DNA of 42,264 nt from Planctomycetota bacterium. GTDB taxonomy: Bacteria; Planctomycetota; Phycisphaerae; Phycisphaerales; SM1A02. The notes under the pieces were generated by a model. That model did not search any database. It saw nothing but the letters and a program-made list of their open reading frames with translations, and was not told the origin of the DNA. The DNA lies in the NCBI GenBank assembly GCA_022563315.1, contig JADFNO010000010.1, positions 1 to 42,264 on the forward strand, given 5' to 3'. This document shows, piece after piece, positions 16,092 to 25,080 of the stretch (position 1 is the stretch's first letter; every line of letters begins with the position of its first letter). The translations under genes and the position numbers were made by a program.

Positions 16092-18518
16092 TCATGGTGT
16101 AGGACCACCGCCGGTGTTTGAGAACGACAATGAAGCGGTCGACTCGAACGAGCCGACATGATAGTTGTGACACGTCAGGCAGCCGTCGCCGACGCCGCTC
16201 GGCGTATGGCAGCCGGCGCACTGAGCCAATGACATCGAATCGAAGCTCGCTGCGTACGAGTTGGGGTTCGCGCCGGCATACGTCCGCTTCCAATCCCCCA
16301 CGGCTCCGCTATCGATCGTGCGAATCGAATGGCACGCGGTGCAATCACGGAACTGCTGGAAGTTGAAGTGCGGACGATGAGCGAACGTAGTAAAGGGGCG
16401 CTGGCCGAGCGCGGGTCGCGCGCCATGCCAGTTCACACGAAAACCTGCGGATTGACTGTCGTCAATTGCATCGACGCTATGGCAGCGTACGCAGCGCCCC
16501 GGCGCTTTATCCCGGCGCAATGTGTCAAAGACAGCATGCATCGCCGAAGCATCGATTGACGACGGCGGTGCTGAAGTAACGTCAAGCCAGGCTCGGAGGA
16601 ACGGATCGGCGTGTCCAATCGGGCGATACCGGACCGCAAAGTTCGCTTCATCCAGAAACCATCCGCCGGATTCGCCCAGGCTGAGCCGAAGGGCCTCGAG
16701 TTGCCTTTGCGCCTCGGCCGCTCCCGGATGGGCCGGATCGTCCGTCAGCTGCGTCGGCTCCTCTTGCCCTGAATCACCGAGCAGATCGTCTTCATCCCCG
16801 AACAGATCGTCGTCCTGACCCGATTGTTCGTCTCCATCGCCGCCGAGGAGATCGTCTTCGTCACCCAGGAGATCATCGCCCTCGTCCTCGCCAAATAGAT
16901 CATCGTCGGCCGGCCTGTCTTGCGCCGGCGTAGCGGTTCCTTCGCTCGACGGTGACTGGGCCGCTGGCGCAAGAGGCAATCGACCGCTGTAAAGAAGGTC
17001 CGGGTTCGCGCGGTACTGCGGCGCCTCGTCCGGTAGATCGCCGAGCCACGTTTCTTGCAGCCGATGCAAATTATGCCGCCACGTCTGATGATCACCGTAA
17101 GAGATATCAGCGGGCTGACCGGTCAGCGCCGCAAGCTGAGCGTCAGGCACCTCCGAACTGAAGGCGGCGTTCAGTCGCTGCGCCAGCGCGGCGCCGTCGT
17201 CAGCCAACAGATCATGGATGAGGATTTTGATCGCCCAGACAAGCCGTCCCGCCGCTTCGATCGCACGATCATCGGCGTCTGACAGATCCAACAGAGACGC
17301 GTTCGTCTCATCGAGCAGCGCTAAGTCCCGGGCCACGGCGGGTTCGCTCGAGAGCAGTAACCGCATGAACGGCGAGAGCGGCATCTCATCGCCGATGTTG
17401 GCATCCGCCGGCCAAGGGGCGTCTCCGATCCAAAGGCCATGTGCATCCAGCGTCTCGAGGTCCACGGCTGGAATCCCAAAGACGAGTACGCTCGGCTCAC
17501 TGAGACCGGCCCCGGCGATCTGCCGGCGATGATGATGACAACTTCCGCACGACGTCTCGAACCCACCGAGCACCATTCGCACTCCGTTGGAATCGGGCTG
17601 GTGGCAGCTCAGGCAATCGCCGGCCCAACCCTCGTCTTGGAAGTGCAGGGAATAGTGCGTCGAATGATTGAATGCGATCCGCGTTCGGCGTGTCGTCGGA
17701 TACTCGGCTGAGAACTGGGGGTGACCGCGCGAGAACGAATGGAAGTTCTGCTGATGACAGCTCTGACACGACATTGAATCCATGCGCTTCAGATCGAAAC
17801 GCCGGCCTTGATGCTCAGCATGGCAGACAGCGCAAGCGATCTCATCGGACCGGGCGAGATTCGGCGCCACCGCAGCCGCGAGCGAGGCGCGAAGTGGCAT
17901 TGATGGCGGCTGTTCACGGCCATGAGCCTTCTCCACAAGCACATCAAGCGCGTGTCGAGGAAGGCTGTGGGGCGAGCCGTACGAGGCGCCGATATTATGA
18001 CATTGCAGGCAGTTGCCGCTTTCTGTTGTCGCCGCCGGCGGCTGAAGCGACGCACGCAGCACACCGACGAGCCCGGCATCGGCGGCACTATGACATCGAC
18101 TACAGTCGTCATCAAGTTGTGCGTGGCTCGTCGAGAGCTGACCAGGCGAGACGAAAGCGCCTCGCCATGGCCCACCGATCAACACCACGAGAAAACCGAT
18201 CGTGAGGACGGCGAACCCGCTGACCATCGCGCCCCGCTTGCTGCGAACGCTGCGCACCGGCTGGCACTTGAGAATCGCGCGGCAGCATGTTCCGTCCGGC
18301 AACGGCCCAGCCTCGCATCGGCCGCCCGCAATCGTCGGCCGGGTGCACATCCAACGGTCGCCCTTGCGCACCGGTTGACATTCGTGCGTGGTCCGGCACC
18401 GACCGTGTACATCGGGACCGAGCCGACACCCGCCGCCGTCCGCCGCCCAGCCGCAGATCCATTTCTGGTTCGGTCGATCGTAGGCGCTGCGATCGTGCTC
18501 GAAGTTCTGCACGGTCAT
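16092..18518 (-). CDS. Membrane-anchored ten-haem cytochrome c with Cys-rich N-terminal doublet
   Basis: ATG 18518 is 2 nt after the stop of the cytochrome b gene, with GGAGG upstream, giving 808 aa. Residues 20-90 hold nine Cys in two copies of a motif GG-x-C-x3-GP-x4-G-x-C...CQPVR. A helix at 97-116 then anchors the protein, putting this domain in the cytoplasm and the rest in the periplasm. CxxCH sites: 139, 170, 229, 251, 302, 324, then 676, 726, 767 and 780, i.e. six plus four haems. Between them are an alpha-helical region and a very acidic stretch at 538-582 with repeated DDLLG/DDLFG units. The layout suggests a cytochrome c3-type wire attached to the b cytochrome encoded just upstream. 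The first gene of the operon has the same acidic repeat. Confidence 0.88.
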   Translation of the reverse strand: MTVQNFEHDRSAYDRPNQKWICGWAADGGGCRLGPDVHGRCRTTHECQPVRKGDRWMCTRPTIAGGRCEAGPLPDGTCCRAILKCQPVRSVRSKRGAMVSGFAVLTIGFLVVLIGGPWRGAFVSPGQLSTSHAQLDDDCSRCHSAADAGLVGVLRASLQPPAATTESGNCLQCHNIGASYGSPHSLPRHALDVLVEKAHGREQPPSMPLRASLAAAVAPNLARSDEIACAVCHAEHQGRRFDLKRMDSMSCQSCHQQNFHSFSRGHPQFSAEYPTTRRTRIAFNHSTHYSLHFQDEGWAGDCLSCHQPDSNGVRMVLGGFETSCGSCHHHRRQIAGAGLSEPSVLVFGIPAVDLETLDAHGLWIGDAPWPADANIGDEMPLSPFMRLLLSSEPAVARDLALLDETNASLLDLSDADDRAIEAAGRLVWAIKILIHDLLADDGAALAQRLNAAFSSEVPDAQLAALTGQPADISYGDHQTWRHNLHRLQETWLGDLPDEAPQYRANPDLLYSGRLPLAPAAQSPSSEGTATPAQDRPADDDLFGEDEGDDLLGDEDDLLGGDGDEQSGQDDDLFGDEDDLLGDSGQEEPTQLTDDPAHPGAAEAQRQLEALRLSLGESGGWFLDEANFAVRYRPIGHADPFLRAWLDVTSAPPSSIDASAMHAVFDTLRRDKAPGRCVRCHSVDAIDDSQSAGFRVNWHGARPALGQRPFTTFAHRPHFNFQQFRDCTACHSIRTIDSGAVGDWKRTYAGANPNSYAASFDSMSLAQCAGCHTPSGVGDGCLTCHNYHVGSFESTASLSFSNTGGGPTP
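16773..16907 (-). repeat. Acidic DDLFG/DDLLG coding repeat in the ten-haem cytochrome
   Basis: About 45 codons encode four to five units of the type DDLFGDE or DDLLGDE, with Gly/Ser/Gln spacers. The unit recurs in a different protein of the same operon (26848-26913) and nowhere else in the window that I noticed. Confidence 0.8.
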
Positions 18519-18520
18519 AC

Positions 18521-19345
18521 CTATCTCGCGCCTCCGGAGAATGCGTAGACCACCACGACGTGTACAACCATCACCATCAGCAAACCGTACGTCAAGGGAA
18601 TGTGTACAAACAACCAGCCCTTCAATGCACATTGGCAAGCGTATCGATAATCCAGATCGTCCTTGAGGCACACGAGTTCGGCGATTTGGGTCAGGCTTTC
18701 ACGATCGCTCTCCTTGACGTACCGCCTCAGCGCGTCGATCTCGTCGAGCAACGCCTGTCGTTGTCGTGTCGATTGGCCGAGATGGCTCCAAAGATTCTGC
18801 GGCCCGGCGAAGAACCGCACCAATCGGTCCTGATAGAGCTGAGAGATCGCGGTTACGTTCCCGGCATTGACAGATTCGAGGGCGAGCATCTCGGCCCGCT
18901 CGCGCAGCTGTCGGCGAATGGGGCCGATGCGCTCAAAGATTACATTTTCACCACGGCTATTGATTCGAGGCGGCAGCGTCCTCGTCAGCACAAGGCCGAC
19001 CAGCCCACTCGCCGCGACTCCCACATATAAGGCCCCAAGCAGGATCTCCAGCCCGCCGTTCGGCATCACGTATCCAATGTGGACGACAAACACCACGACG
19101 CTCACGACGCCCGCATACACATGCACCTGCAACCACGCCGAGGATGAAAACAGCGGGATAACGGACAACTTCTTCCGCACGTTGTAGGCCGCGAGCAAAA
19201 ACATGAGCACGAGCATCGCCCATCCGCTGATGTAGGCTGTCTGCATGAGCGCACCGCGCGCGATCCAATCACCCGCGATGATCAGCATGCCTCCGATCAA
19301 GGCGAGGGTCAGGTTGCGCAGCCGGCGTCGAGCGAACGTCATCAT
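18521..19345 (-). CDS. Compact membrane cytochrome b-like protein with two His-x13-His pairs
   Basis: The protein has 274 aa with about five membrane helices. Two N-terminal helices (~11-28, ~40-54) are followed by a helix with His75 and His89 (HVYAGVVSVVVFVVHIGYV), one at ~98-120, and a last helix with His248 and His262 (HIPLTYGLLMVMVVHVVVVY). Each pair is 14 residues apart, the spacing of the bis-His haem ligands in cytochrome b of bc1 complexes. Two stacked b haems spanning the membrane are therefore plausible. A charged helical loop (~125-235) with a CLKDD and CQC stretch lies between the helix groups. The start overlaps the stop of the cNMP-ferredoxin gene (ATGA), and the stop lies 2 nt before the ten-haem cytochrome. 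It probably acts as a quinol/quinone-reactive membrane subunit. Confidence 0.75.
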   Translation of the reverse strand: MMTFARRRLRNLTLALIGGMLIIAGDWIARGALMQTAYISGWAMLVLMFLLAAYNVRKKLSVIPLFSSSAWLQVHVYAGVVSVVVFVVHIGYVMPNGGLEILLGALYVGVAASGLVGLVLTRTLPPRINSRGENVIFERIGPIRRQLRERAEMLALESVNAGNVTAISQLYQDRLVRFFAGPQNLWSHLGQSTRQRQALLDEIDALRRYVKESDRESLTQIAELVCLKDDLDYRYACQCALKGWLFVHIPLTYGLLMVMVVHVVVVYAFSGGAR

Positions 19346-21057
19346 CGATTCAGAAACCTCTCCACGGCCCGCGTGTCCATCATGTCCAGGCGAACGAGGG
19401 CATCATGCGGACAAGCTCGCTGACACGGAGGATCGCCGGGCTGATCGACGGACAGATCGCACTTGGTCGCTTTGAGAATCGGTGTCTGTGAATGTTCGTC
19501 CAGGACGAAGTCGCCGGTCTCGTCGCGGATCTCCACCATGCGGATATTGTGATACGGGCAACTGTTGGCGCAGGTAGCGCAGCCGATGCAGGTCAGATCG
19601 TTGATCACGACCTCGCCACCCTGCAAATCGCGGTGGATCGCCCCGGTCGGGCAACCGATCATGCAAACAGGGTCGGCGCAATGCATACACGCATTCGCCA
19701 CCAGATAGTGGTCGAACTGTTTGCCGTGTCGAATGAAACGCGGATTCCCATCATGCGCTTCCGCACACGCGCGCACGCAATCGTCGCAACCGGTGCATCG
19801 GTTCAGGTCGATCAGCATCGTAGAAGCGCCGTTGATAAACCGGTTCTCGACAAGGAACTCGAGCATGCCGGTCTCGATTCGTGCCGGCGACTGGTCCCAG
19901 CGGCGGTCAGCGTCATGGGGCGAGCGCTCTGTTTTGCTCGGAACCTTAGAACTGCGCCTGGACAGGATATATTTCTCGACAATCACGGTGGGCACACGCA
20001 GGATGTCCACATAACCCAAAGCACGAATCGTCCGCTTGAACGGCACCGCGCGATCCCTCTGGAACGCCTCGGCCAACTCCTCGAATCCGTAGCTCTGGCC
20101 TCGGCCGAGATAGCTGATCGTCCGCTCACCGTCGCCGTATTTGCAACTGACGCGGGCGAATCCGGCACGGATCAGGATCAACCCGTCGGGATAGTGGCCT
20201 TGCTCAGCGATGATCGGCTCATGCGCCAGGCGGCGAGCCGGATCCTGAGCGGGCAGGCGCTTGAACGAACCGTACCAGTCGAACTCGCCGAACGTCTCGA
20301 AGGTGATCTGGTCTGCGACCTCGTCGAGCTCGGCTTCGCTGAGGTCACGGAACATATCTGTGGCTAGCAACTGGCTCTTGAGGCTCCGCTCTCGATAGAG
20401 TTGATCAACGTGATCGCGGATGGCCTCGGATCGGCGCCGGATGTCGCGGAATCCCTGCCAGCGCATCTCCAGCAATTCGCAGTCAGTCTCGGCGAAGACG
20501 GTGGCGGTGCGCGGGATGCGCGCCAGCGCCGCTAGTTCGCCAAAGAACGAACCCTCGGAAATCGTGGCGGTGCGGTGCTCGTCCAGCACGGTCGGAACAT
20601 CCTGGAGGAAGATGCGGGCCTGCTCACCCTCGCCTCGTTGAGCAGCGCCCGATCCGTGCGCGACATACCCTTGAACGTCGCGGTATTCGGTCGTGCGGTG
20701 ATTCGTCCAGAGCTGGGCGATGGTGCGGAGCAGGCCCTTGCGCGCCGGTTCACGTCGTCCAAGCATACGCGCAGGCATCGAGTCGATGGCAACCCGAACC
20801 GTGCCCGCCATGATGAAGAACAGCGAGCTGCCGTAATCACCCTCACGCACAATGATGTCCCCGGGGCGGGCGCGAACGATTCGGCAGTCGTTGAGAATCA
20901 ATTTGTGCAACGGCAATGCCGTGGGGAACCGTTCGGGGTCGATCTGGGAGAACGGCTCAATCGACAGCACGCGATCGACATCGGCCTCCGCCATATCCGG
21001 ATCAAAGGGAGTATCCCACCGCTGGGGCCTGGAAATGACAGCGGATCGCTGCGCCAT
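19342..21057 (-). CDS. Double cyclic-nucleotide-binding domain fused to a polyferredoxin
   Basis: ATG 21057 is chosen (GAAGGAA, 7 nt spacing), giving 571 aa. Residues ~35-210 are a CNMP/Crp-type beta-roll with an intact phosphate-binding cassette, FFGELAALARIPRTATV (Glu174, Arg183), interrupted by a ~60-residue insert after the GTVRVAI strand. Residues ~230-370 are a second, degenerate roll (DGLILIRAGFARVSC, SYGFEEL) without the Arg-Thr-Ala signature. Residues 400-571 form an HybA/NrfC/DmsB-type ferredoxin with Cys groups 421/424/427/431, 457/460/465/469, 490/493/496/500 and 533/545/549. In the last group Ser536 occupies a usual Cys position. There is no helix-turn-helix, so this is not a Crp-type DNA-binding regulator. 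It probably passes electrons between the reductase and the membrane subunits under nucleotide control. Confidence 0.88.
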   Translation of the reverse strand: MAQRSAVISRPQRWDTPFDPDMAEADVDRVLSIEPFSQIDPERFPTALPLHKLILNDCRIVRARPGDIIVREGDYGSSLFFIMAGTVRVAIDSMPARMLGRREPARKGLLRTIAQLWTNHRTTEYRDVQGYVAHGSGAAQRGEGEQARIFLQDVPTVLDEHRTATISEGSFFGELAALARIPRTATVFAETDCELLEMRWQGFRDIRRRSEAIRDHVDQLYRERSLKSQLLATDMFRDLSEAELDEVADQITFETFGEFDWYGSFKRLPAQDPARRLAHEPIIAEQGHYPDGLILIRAGFARVSCKYGDGERTISYLGRGQSYGFEELAEAFQRDRAVPFKRTIRALGYVDILRVPTVIVEKYILSRRSSKVPSKTERSPHDADRRWDQSPARIETGMLEFLVENRFINGASTMLIDLNRCTGCDDCVRACAEAHDGNPRFIRHGKQFDHYLVANACMHCADPVCMIGCPTGAIHRDLQGGEVVINDLTCIGCATCANSCPYHNIRMVEIRDETGDFVLDEHSQTPILKATKCDLSVDQPGDPPCQRACPHDALVRLDMMDTRAVERFLNR

Positions 21058-21091
21058 GCGGGTTCCTTCACCGCCGCCGGCGGCATTCCTA

Positions 21092-22219
21092 TTAGGGCTG
21101 CGCCGTCCCGTGATACTTCTCCGGGCCGGGAATGAGCGCGTCCAGCGGCGGTCGCGGTCCCAGATTCGATCCGTCGTGTGTGTTGACAAACTGCTCGGAC
21201 AGTGCAGCCAACTGATCCGGCAGTTCGTTCAGCAACGCCTGATTGATCTTGACACGTCCCTTTTCATCCCGCTCAAGCGAGGACATGAGGCACTGAATCT
21301 CTGGAAGTGAGACGCGGCTGAGAATCTCGTCAATACGCTTAACCGCACGGTTCTTACGCTTTATCATCGCATCGCGATAGGCCCCGCGTTCAGTGATTTT
21401 GGACATCCCTCGAAGGGCGTACTCCAAGTCGGTCAACGCCCCAACAACATATAAGACGCGCTTCCGCTCCACCGAAGCCTCGCGGTTGCCCTGATCGGGA
21501 TTCTGGAAATAGTTGTGGCGAACCTCACCCTGGGACCAGGAGACCAGCTCGAAGTCGCTGCCGGCGGGGTGGCCGCCGACGTTGACTAGCTTCTCGTTCG
21601 GGACCGAGTGGCACGAGTAGCAATTCCGGGCGACGAGATACACGTTGGCCGGCCGGAGCATGCCGGACGCGTCACAGGCCTTCAGACGCATCGCCCGGTG
21701 CTCAGGCGTTTCTGTTTCCTTGGTTTTGTTCGCGCCATAGTCATTGTGTACGTTGATCCAATCGGCGGCGGCGCCGTGGCACGATTCGCAGGAGACGCCG
21801 CTCACCGGCTTGGGTTTCTCATCCACGACCCTTGCGGTGTAATGGCAGTTGACGCATAGGTCGTTGCGTTTGATTCCGCCTTTAATTTCGAGCGCCGAAG
21901 CGATCTCCCGCGCTCTGGGCTTGCGGTGCATGGTGGTCCAAGTCGCAAAGTGCGTGGATCGCTTCCACGCCTCCATCTCACGGGTGTGACATTCGCCGCA
22001 GGCATCCGCGCCCTGCACCTTCGCCAGATCAAGCTCCGGCGGGAAGGCCGCGAGGCTCATCGGCGCTATGGCAGACGACACCTGCACGAACGATGTGGGA
22101 GTCGTTGCGATGTGCGGATTACTTCGCGCTGCGACTCCGTACGACGCGCCCAAACCGAGCGCCCCAAGCACGAGTATGACTGGCACGAGCCATCCTCTAC
22201 GGTGAACAACGGCCTGCAT
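21092..22219 (-). CDS. Membrane-anchored tetrahaem cytochrome c, c554-like
   Basis: ATG 22219 has AAAAGGAG 7 nt upstream and gives 375 aa; an ATG at 22237 overlaps that site and is less likely. Residues 10-30 form one N-terminal helix serving as signal-anchor. CxxCH sites lie at 74 (CGECH), 122 (CVNCH), 144 (CESCH) and 200 (CYSCH). The surrounding text (CHTREMEAWKRSTHFATW, VSCESCHGAAADWINVH) is that of the cytochrome c554/multihaem family found in NrfA-, HAO- and c554-related proteins. The C-terminal third is helical and haem-free. It lies in the middle of the operon, 34 nt before the cNMP-ferredoxin start. Likely role: a periplasmic electron relay. No catalytic substrate is evident. Confidence 0.87.
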   Translation of the reverse strand: MQAVVHRRGWLVPVILVLGALGLGASYGVAARSNPHIATTPTSFVQVSSAIAPMSLAAFPPELDLAKVQGADACGECHTREMEAWKRSTHFATWTTMHRKPRAREIASALEIKGGIKRNDLCVNCHYTARVVDEKPKPVSGVSCESCHGAAADWINVHNDYGANKTKETETPEHRAMRLKACDASGMLRPANVYLVARNCYSCHSVPNEKLVNVGGHPAGSDFELVSWSQGEVRHNYFQNPDQGNREASVERKRVLYVVGALTDLEYALRGMSKITERGAYRDAMIKRKNRAVKRIDEILSRVSLPEIQCLMSSLERDEKGRVKINQALLNELPDQLAALSEQFVNTHDGSNLGPRPPLDALIPGPEKYHGTAQP

Positions 22220-22261
22220 GGAATCACTCCTTTTCATTCTCGCTGAACGTGCAACGAGCTC

Positions 22262-23527
22262 CTACGCATCGAGCACGAGCGGTCCTTTGGGTTTACAGAC
22301 ACACGTGAGGCAGGATCCGGCCTCGGGTTCGACCCCCGTCTCAGTAGCGTACACTACCTCGCCTGATTTGATCGCGGTCAGGCAGGTTCCGCAGTTGCCG
22401 GCCCGGCAGCCGGAGTCGATTTCGATGCCATGATCCTCGGCGAATTCTAGCAGCGAATCGTAGCTGGGGTCCCAGGCTAGCGTCTTTCCCGACTTGCTGA
22501 ACGTGACCTGAGCCGCGGGAGCATCCGCTGCCGCCGACGGATCGGCCTTGGGCGCTGTCTGTTTCACCGTGGCGGGACCGAACGCCTCGAAGTGGATACG
22601 GCTCTTGGGGACGCCCCACTCCTGCAGCCCGGTCGTGAGCGATTGCATCATCGGCGGGGGACCGCAGATATAGAAGTCGTAGTTGTTCGAGGGCAGCCGT
22701 CGCTTGAACAGCTCGATACTCACCCGCTCGGCATCGTCATAGTGCTCGCCCTCGGCATCGTTGGGGCCGGGATCGCTGTAGCAAATGTTCAGATGAATGT
22801 GGTCGTGTTGGGCCGCGATACTGCGGAAGTGATCGCTCAAGATGTGCTCGGAACTGTTGCGGACGCCGTAGAAGAACCAGGTCTCGCGCTTGGAGGCGTC
22901 GGCCACGACGGCGTTGAGCATGCTCAGCACCGGGGTCACGCCGACCCCCCCGCCCACAAGCACGATCGGGTCTTGCTTGGAGAGGTCGAGAAAGAAGTGC
23001 CCGGTCGGGGCCTTGACATCGAGGATGTCGCCTTGCTGTACCTGGTCGTGGAAATAGTTGGAGGCCAAACCCGACGGCGCACCCGGCTTGTCCCGCGGCG
23101 GCCCAAGGCGCTTGATCGATAGTCGGTAATACGAAGTACCCGGCGCATCGGACAACGAGTAACAGCGGACGGTCGGCTTGTCCCGGCCGGGGATGTCAAG
23201 CTTGAAGGTGAGGTACTGGCCGGGGCTGAATCCAGGCAGGTGCTTGCGATCGTGCGGGACGAGATAAAAGGAGCAGATATCGCCGCCTTCGTCCACTTTG
23301 CGCTGCACCTCGAATTTGCGATACCCGGTCCAGGCCGAGGTCGCCTGTTCCCGTTGGGCGCGGAGCGCTCGAGCGGCGGCGACGCGATGCTCGAACAATT
23401 GGATCTCCATCCCGCGCCGAGCTTGTTCGTGCCCAAGGCGGCGGATTGAGCCCGTGAGCGCCACCAGCATCTGCACGACAATCAGCCCGAGGATCGCGGC
23501 CCCGATGATCCAGACACTATCGGCCAT
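22262..23527 (-). CDS. Membrane-anchored NAD(P)H:2Fe-2S flavin reductase, NqrF-like
   Basis: The protein is 421 aa from ATG 23527. Residues 5-25 are one membrane helix. Then come an FAD-binding domain with RCYSLS (121-126), an NAD(P)-binding domain with GGGVGVTP (192-199) and CGPPPMM (288-294), and a C-terminal plant-type 2Fe-2S domain (340-421) with ligands Cys374, Cys379, Cys382 and probably Cys409. Na+-NQR subunit F has the anchor and 2Fe-2S domain first, whereas here the 2Fe-2S domain is last, as in phenol-hydroxylase-unlike FNR fusions and flavodoxin-reductase/ferredoxin proteins. It would take electrons from NAD(P)H in the cytoplasm and pass them singly to the operon's Fe-S or haem partners, or run in reverse. 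It lies 42 nt upstream of the tetrahaem gene. Confidence 0.9.
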   Translation of the reverse strand: MADSVWIIGAAILGLIVVQMLVALTGSIRRLGHEQARRGMEIQLFEHRVAAARALRAQREQATSAWTGYRKFEVQRKVDEGGDICSFYLVPHDRKHLPGFSPGQYLTFKLDIPGRDKPTVRCYSLSDAPGTSYYRLSIKRLGPPRDKPGAPSGLASNYFHDQVQQGDILDVKAPTGHFFLDLSKQDPIVLVGGGVGVTPVLSMLNAVVADASKRETWFFYGVRNSSEHILSDHFRSIAAQHDHIHLNICYSDPGPNDAEGEHYDDAERVSIELFKRRLPSNNYDFYICGPPPMMQSLTTGLQEWGVPKSRIHFEAFGPATVKQTAPKADPSAAADAPAAQVTFSKSGKTLAWDPSYDSLLEFAEDHGIEIDSGCRAGNCGTCLTAIKSGEVVYATETGVEPEAGSCLTCVCKPKGPLVLDA

Positions 23528-23625
23528 GGGCGATCTCACCGCACCGTTGAACGTCGTGCACGTGCTCGTTCAGGTCATCGGTTGGCGTTCGAACCGCCAC
23601 GGTGGGGCCTGAGATCGAGCCTCGC

Positions 23626-25056
23626 TTAGAACTTGAACTGGAGCTCAACACGCGCGCCATAGGCCTCGTCGCCCTCCTCGGGAATCGCTCCGAAGACATC
23701 GAAACGCAGGATCGTATGTTGCCCGATCGCCTGTTGATAGCGAGCGCCGAGCGCGAAGATCGAGGCTCCATCGCCCTTAGTGCCGGTACGTCCGCCGGCT
23801 TCGAGAATCAACTGCTTACGGGTCTCGTCGAAGAACATCTGGTATCCAATGGCTCCGCCGACGGCGTTGTCGGCGCGATTCCCCAGGGCAGCGCCATAGT
23901 TGCCCAGCCCGACAGCGGCAAACAGAACGCCAGTGCGGCCGAGCGGGCCGCCGGTCGCCGGGCCGCGAGCCGCCGAGGCGAACTCGTCGATTCCCCAGAA
24001 GCCGTTGACGTATACCAGGTTGTTGGTGTGGTGCGGGGTCCACGACACCTCGGAGAACAGCAGGTGGCCGGTGCTCACGGCAGCGCTTTCATCATCCAGG
24101 GCGTACGAACCGAGCACCCGAAAGGCCGTGTTGAAATGGCGGAGTCTCTGGATCGCCCCGGCGCCCCAGTAGAAGCCATCGGCGCGACCCTCATCATCAT
24201 GGATGTAGACGGCGTCGAACTGATAGGTGCTGGATGGGAAATCCGACTCCGTGAACAGCGCGAACATATTCGTCCCGCCGGTCTCTTCATTATTGTCCCG
24301 GTGGATGTTGTCCCAACCGTAGAAGAAGGTCAGCCTCAAATCCGATCCACCCTTGGGCGTAAGCGTATCGCGCACGAGGGCCACGCCGTCGATTGTGTCG
24401 TTGATCAGCAGGCCCTCCTGAAACACCAACGGCTGTCGACCGACCGAAAATCCCCAGTCGTTGGTTCCAAAATCTGACCGATCGAGGTTGGGCAGCAATT
24501 CGCCGATGTCGCCCTCAAAGAAGAACGTTGTAAGCCGCCCGTTGAACTCGTCGAGCCAGCCGTCCGCCTCGCCGCCCGGTTCCAAGGCGTAGCCGGTGAA
24601 TCGCCCGTCCTGATCCAGCGGTCTCATCCCAACGAGAATTCGCTCCGTGCTCGTCAGTTGAAGATTACCGAACAGGTCGAGGCGGTTGACCCATTCGGTG
24701 AACTTGTCCGTGCCATCGTCGAAGGTCTGGAACGCCGTGCGGTACGTTCCGTAGATAAGCAGCGCCGGCTGCCACACCGCGCCGCCGGGCACTTCAAACC
24801 CGGGATCCAGCGTACCTGTCCCGAGGAACCGCGGGCCGAGCTCCAGAATCGGTTTCGGCCGTTGGGGAAATCCCTCGAGCTTCAGCGGGATCGGTTCATC
24901 GGGGAATCGCGCGGCGCTTTCCTGTTCGTGCGATTGCTCTTGACTGTGGTGAGCGGCGTCCTGCCCAAACGCAACCGGCGTCAGGCATCCAAAAACGAGC
25001 CCGTACGCCGCACCGCGTTGCCGCCATCTTGATGTGCCGTTGTTGAACATGCTCAT
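23626..25056 (-). CDS. Outer-membrane beta-barrel protein (porin-like)
   Basis: The chosen ATG 25056 gives ~476 aa; GTG 25071 or ATG 25050 are alternatives, since none has a strong ribosome-binding site. The signal peptide ends near LTPVAFGQ. The mature N-terminus is His/Gln/Glu-rich (DAAHHSQEQSHEQES). The rest is alternating amphipathic strands typical of a barrel (YGTYRTAFQTF, LRLTFFYGWDNIH, FNTAFRVLGSYAL, TILRFDVFGAIPE), ending in Phe (ARVELQFKF), the BAM recognition signal. It lies 24 nt downstream of the five-haem cytochrome gene. A barrel next to multihaem cytochromes recalls porin-cytochrome conduits, but the predicted haem protein must physically fit the pore, which cannot be judged here. 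Other roles (solute porin, metal uptake) remain possible. Confidence 0.78.
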   Translation of the reverse strand: MSMFNNGTSRWRQRGAAYGLVFGCLTPVAFGQDAAHHSQEQSHEQESAARFPDEPIPLKLEGFPQRPKPILELGPRFLGTGTLDPGFEVPGGAVWQPALLIYGTYRTAFQTFDDGTDKFTEWVNRLDLFGNLQLTSTERILVGMRPLDQDGRFTGYALEPGGEADGWLDEFNGRLTTFFFEGDIGELLPNLDRSDFGTNDWGFSVGRQPLVFQEGLLINDTIDGVALVRDTLTPKGGSDLRLTFFYGWDNIHRDNNEETGGTNMFALFTESDFPSSTYQFDAVYIHDDEGRADGFYWGAGAIQRLRHFNTAFRVLGSYALDDESAAVSTGHLLFSEVSWTPHHTNNLVYVNGFWGIDEFASAARGPATGGPLGRTGVLFAAVGLGNYGAALGNRADNAVGGAIGYQMFFDETRKQLILEAGGRTGTKGDGASIFALGARYQQAIGQHTILRFDVFGAIPEEGDEAYGARVELQFKF

Positions 25057-25080
25057 CGGGCCGTGACTCACTGCTGCTTG

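Noticed and set aside
19492-20367. 291-codon + strand frame opposite the cNMP-ferredoxin gene
   Set aside because: The minus-strand gene has full Cys and CNMP motifs. The + strand translation has none.
19342-21057. Crp/Fnr-type transcription factor
   Set aside because: Two CNMP rolls are present but no helix-turn-helix. The C-terminal part is a polyferredoxin.
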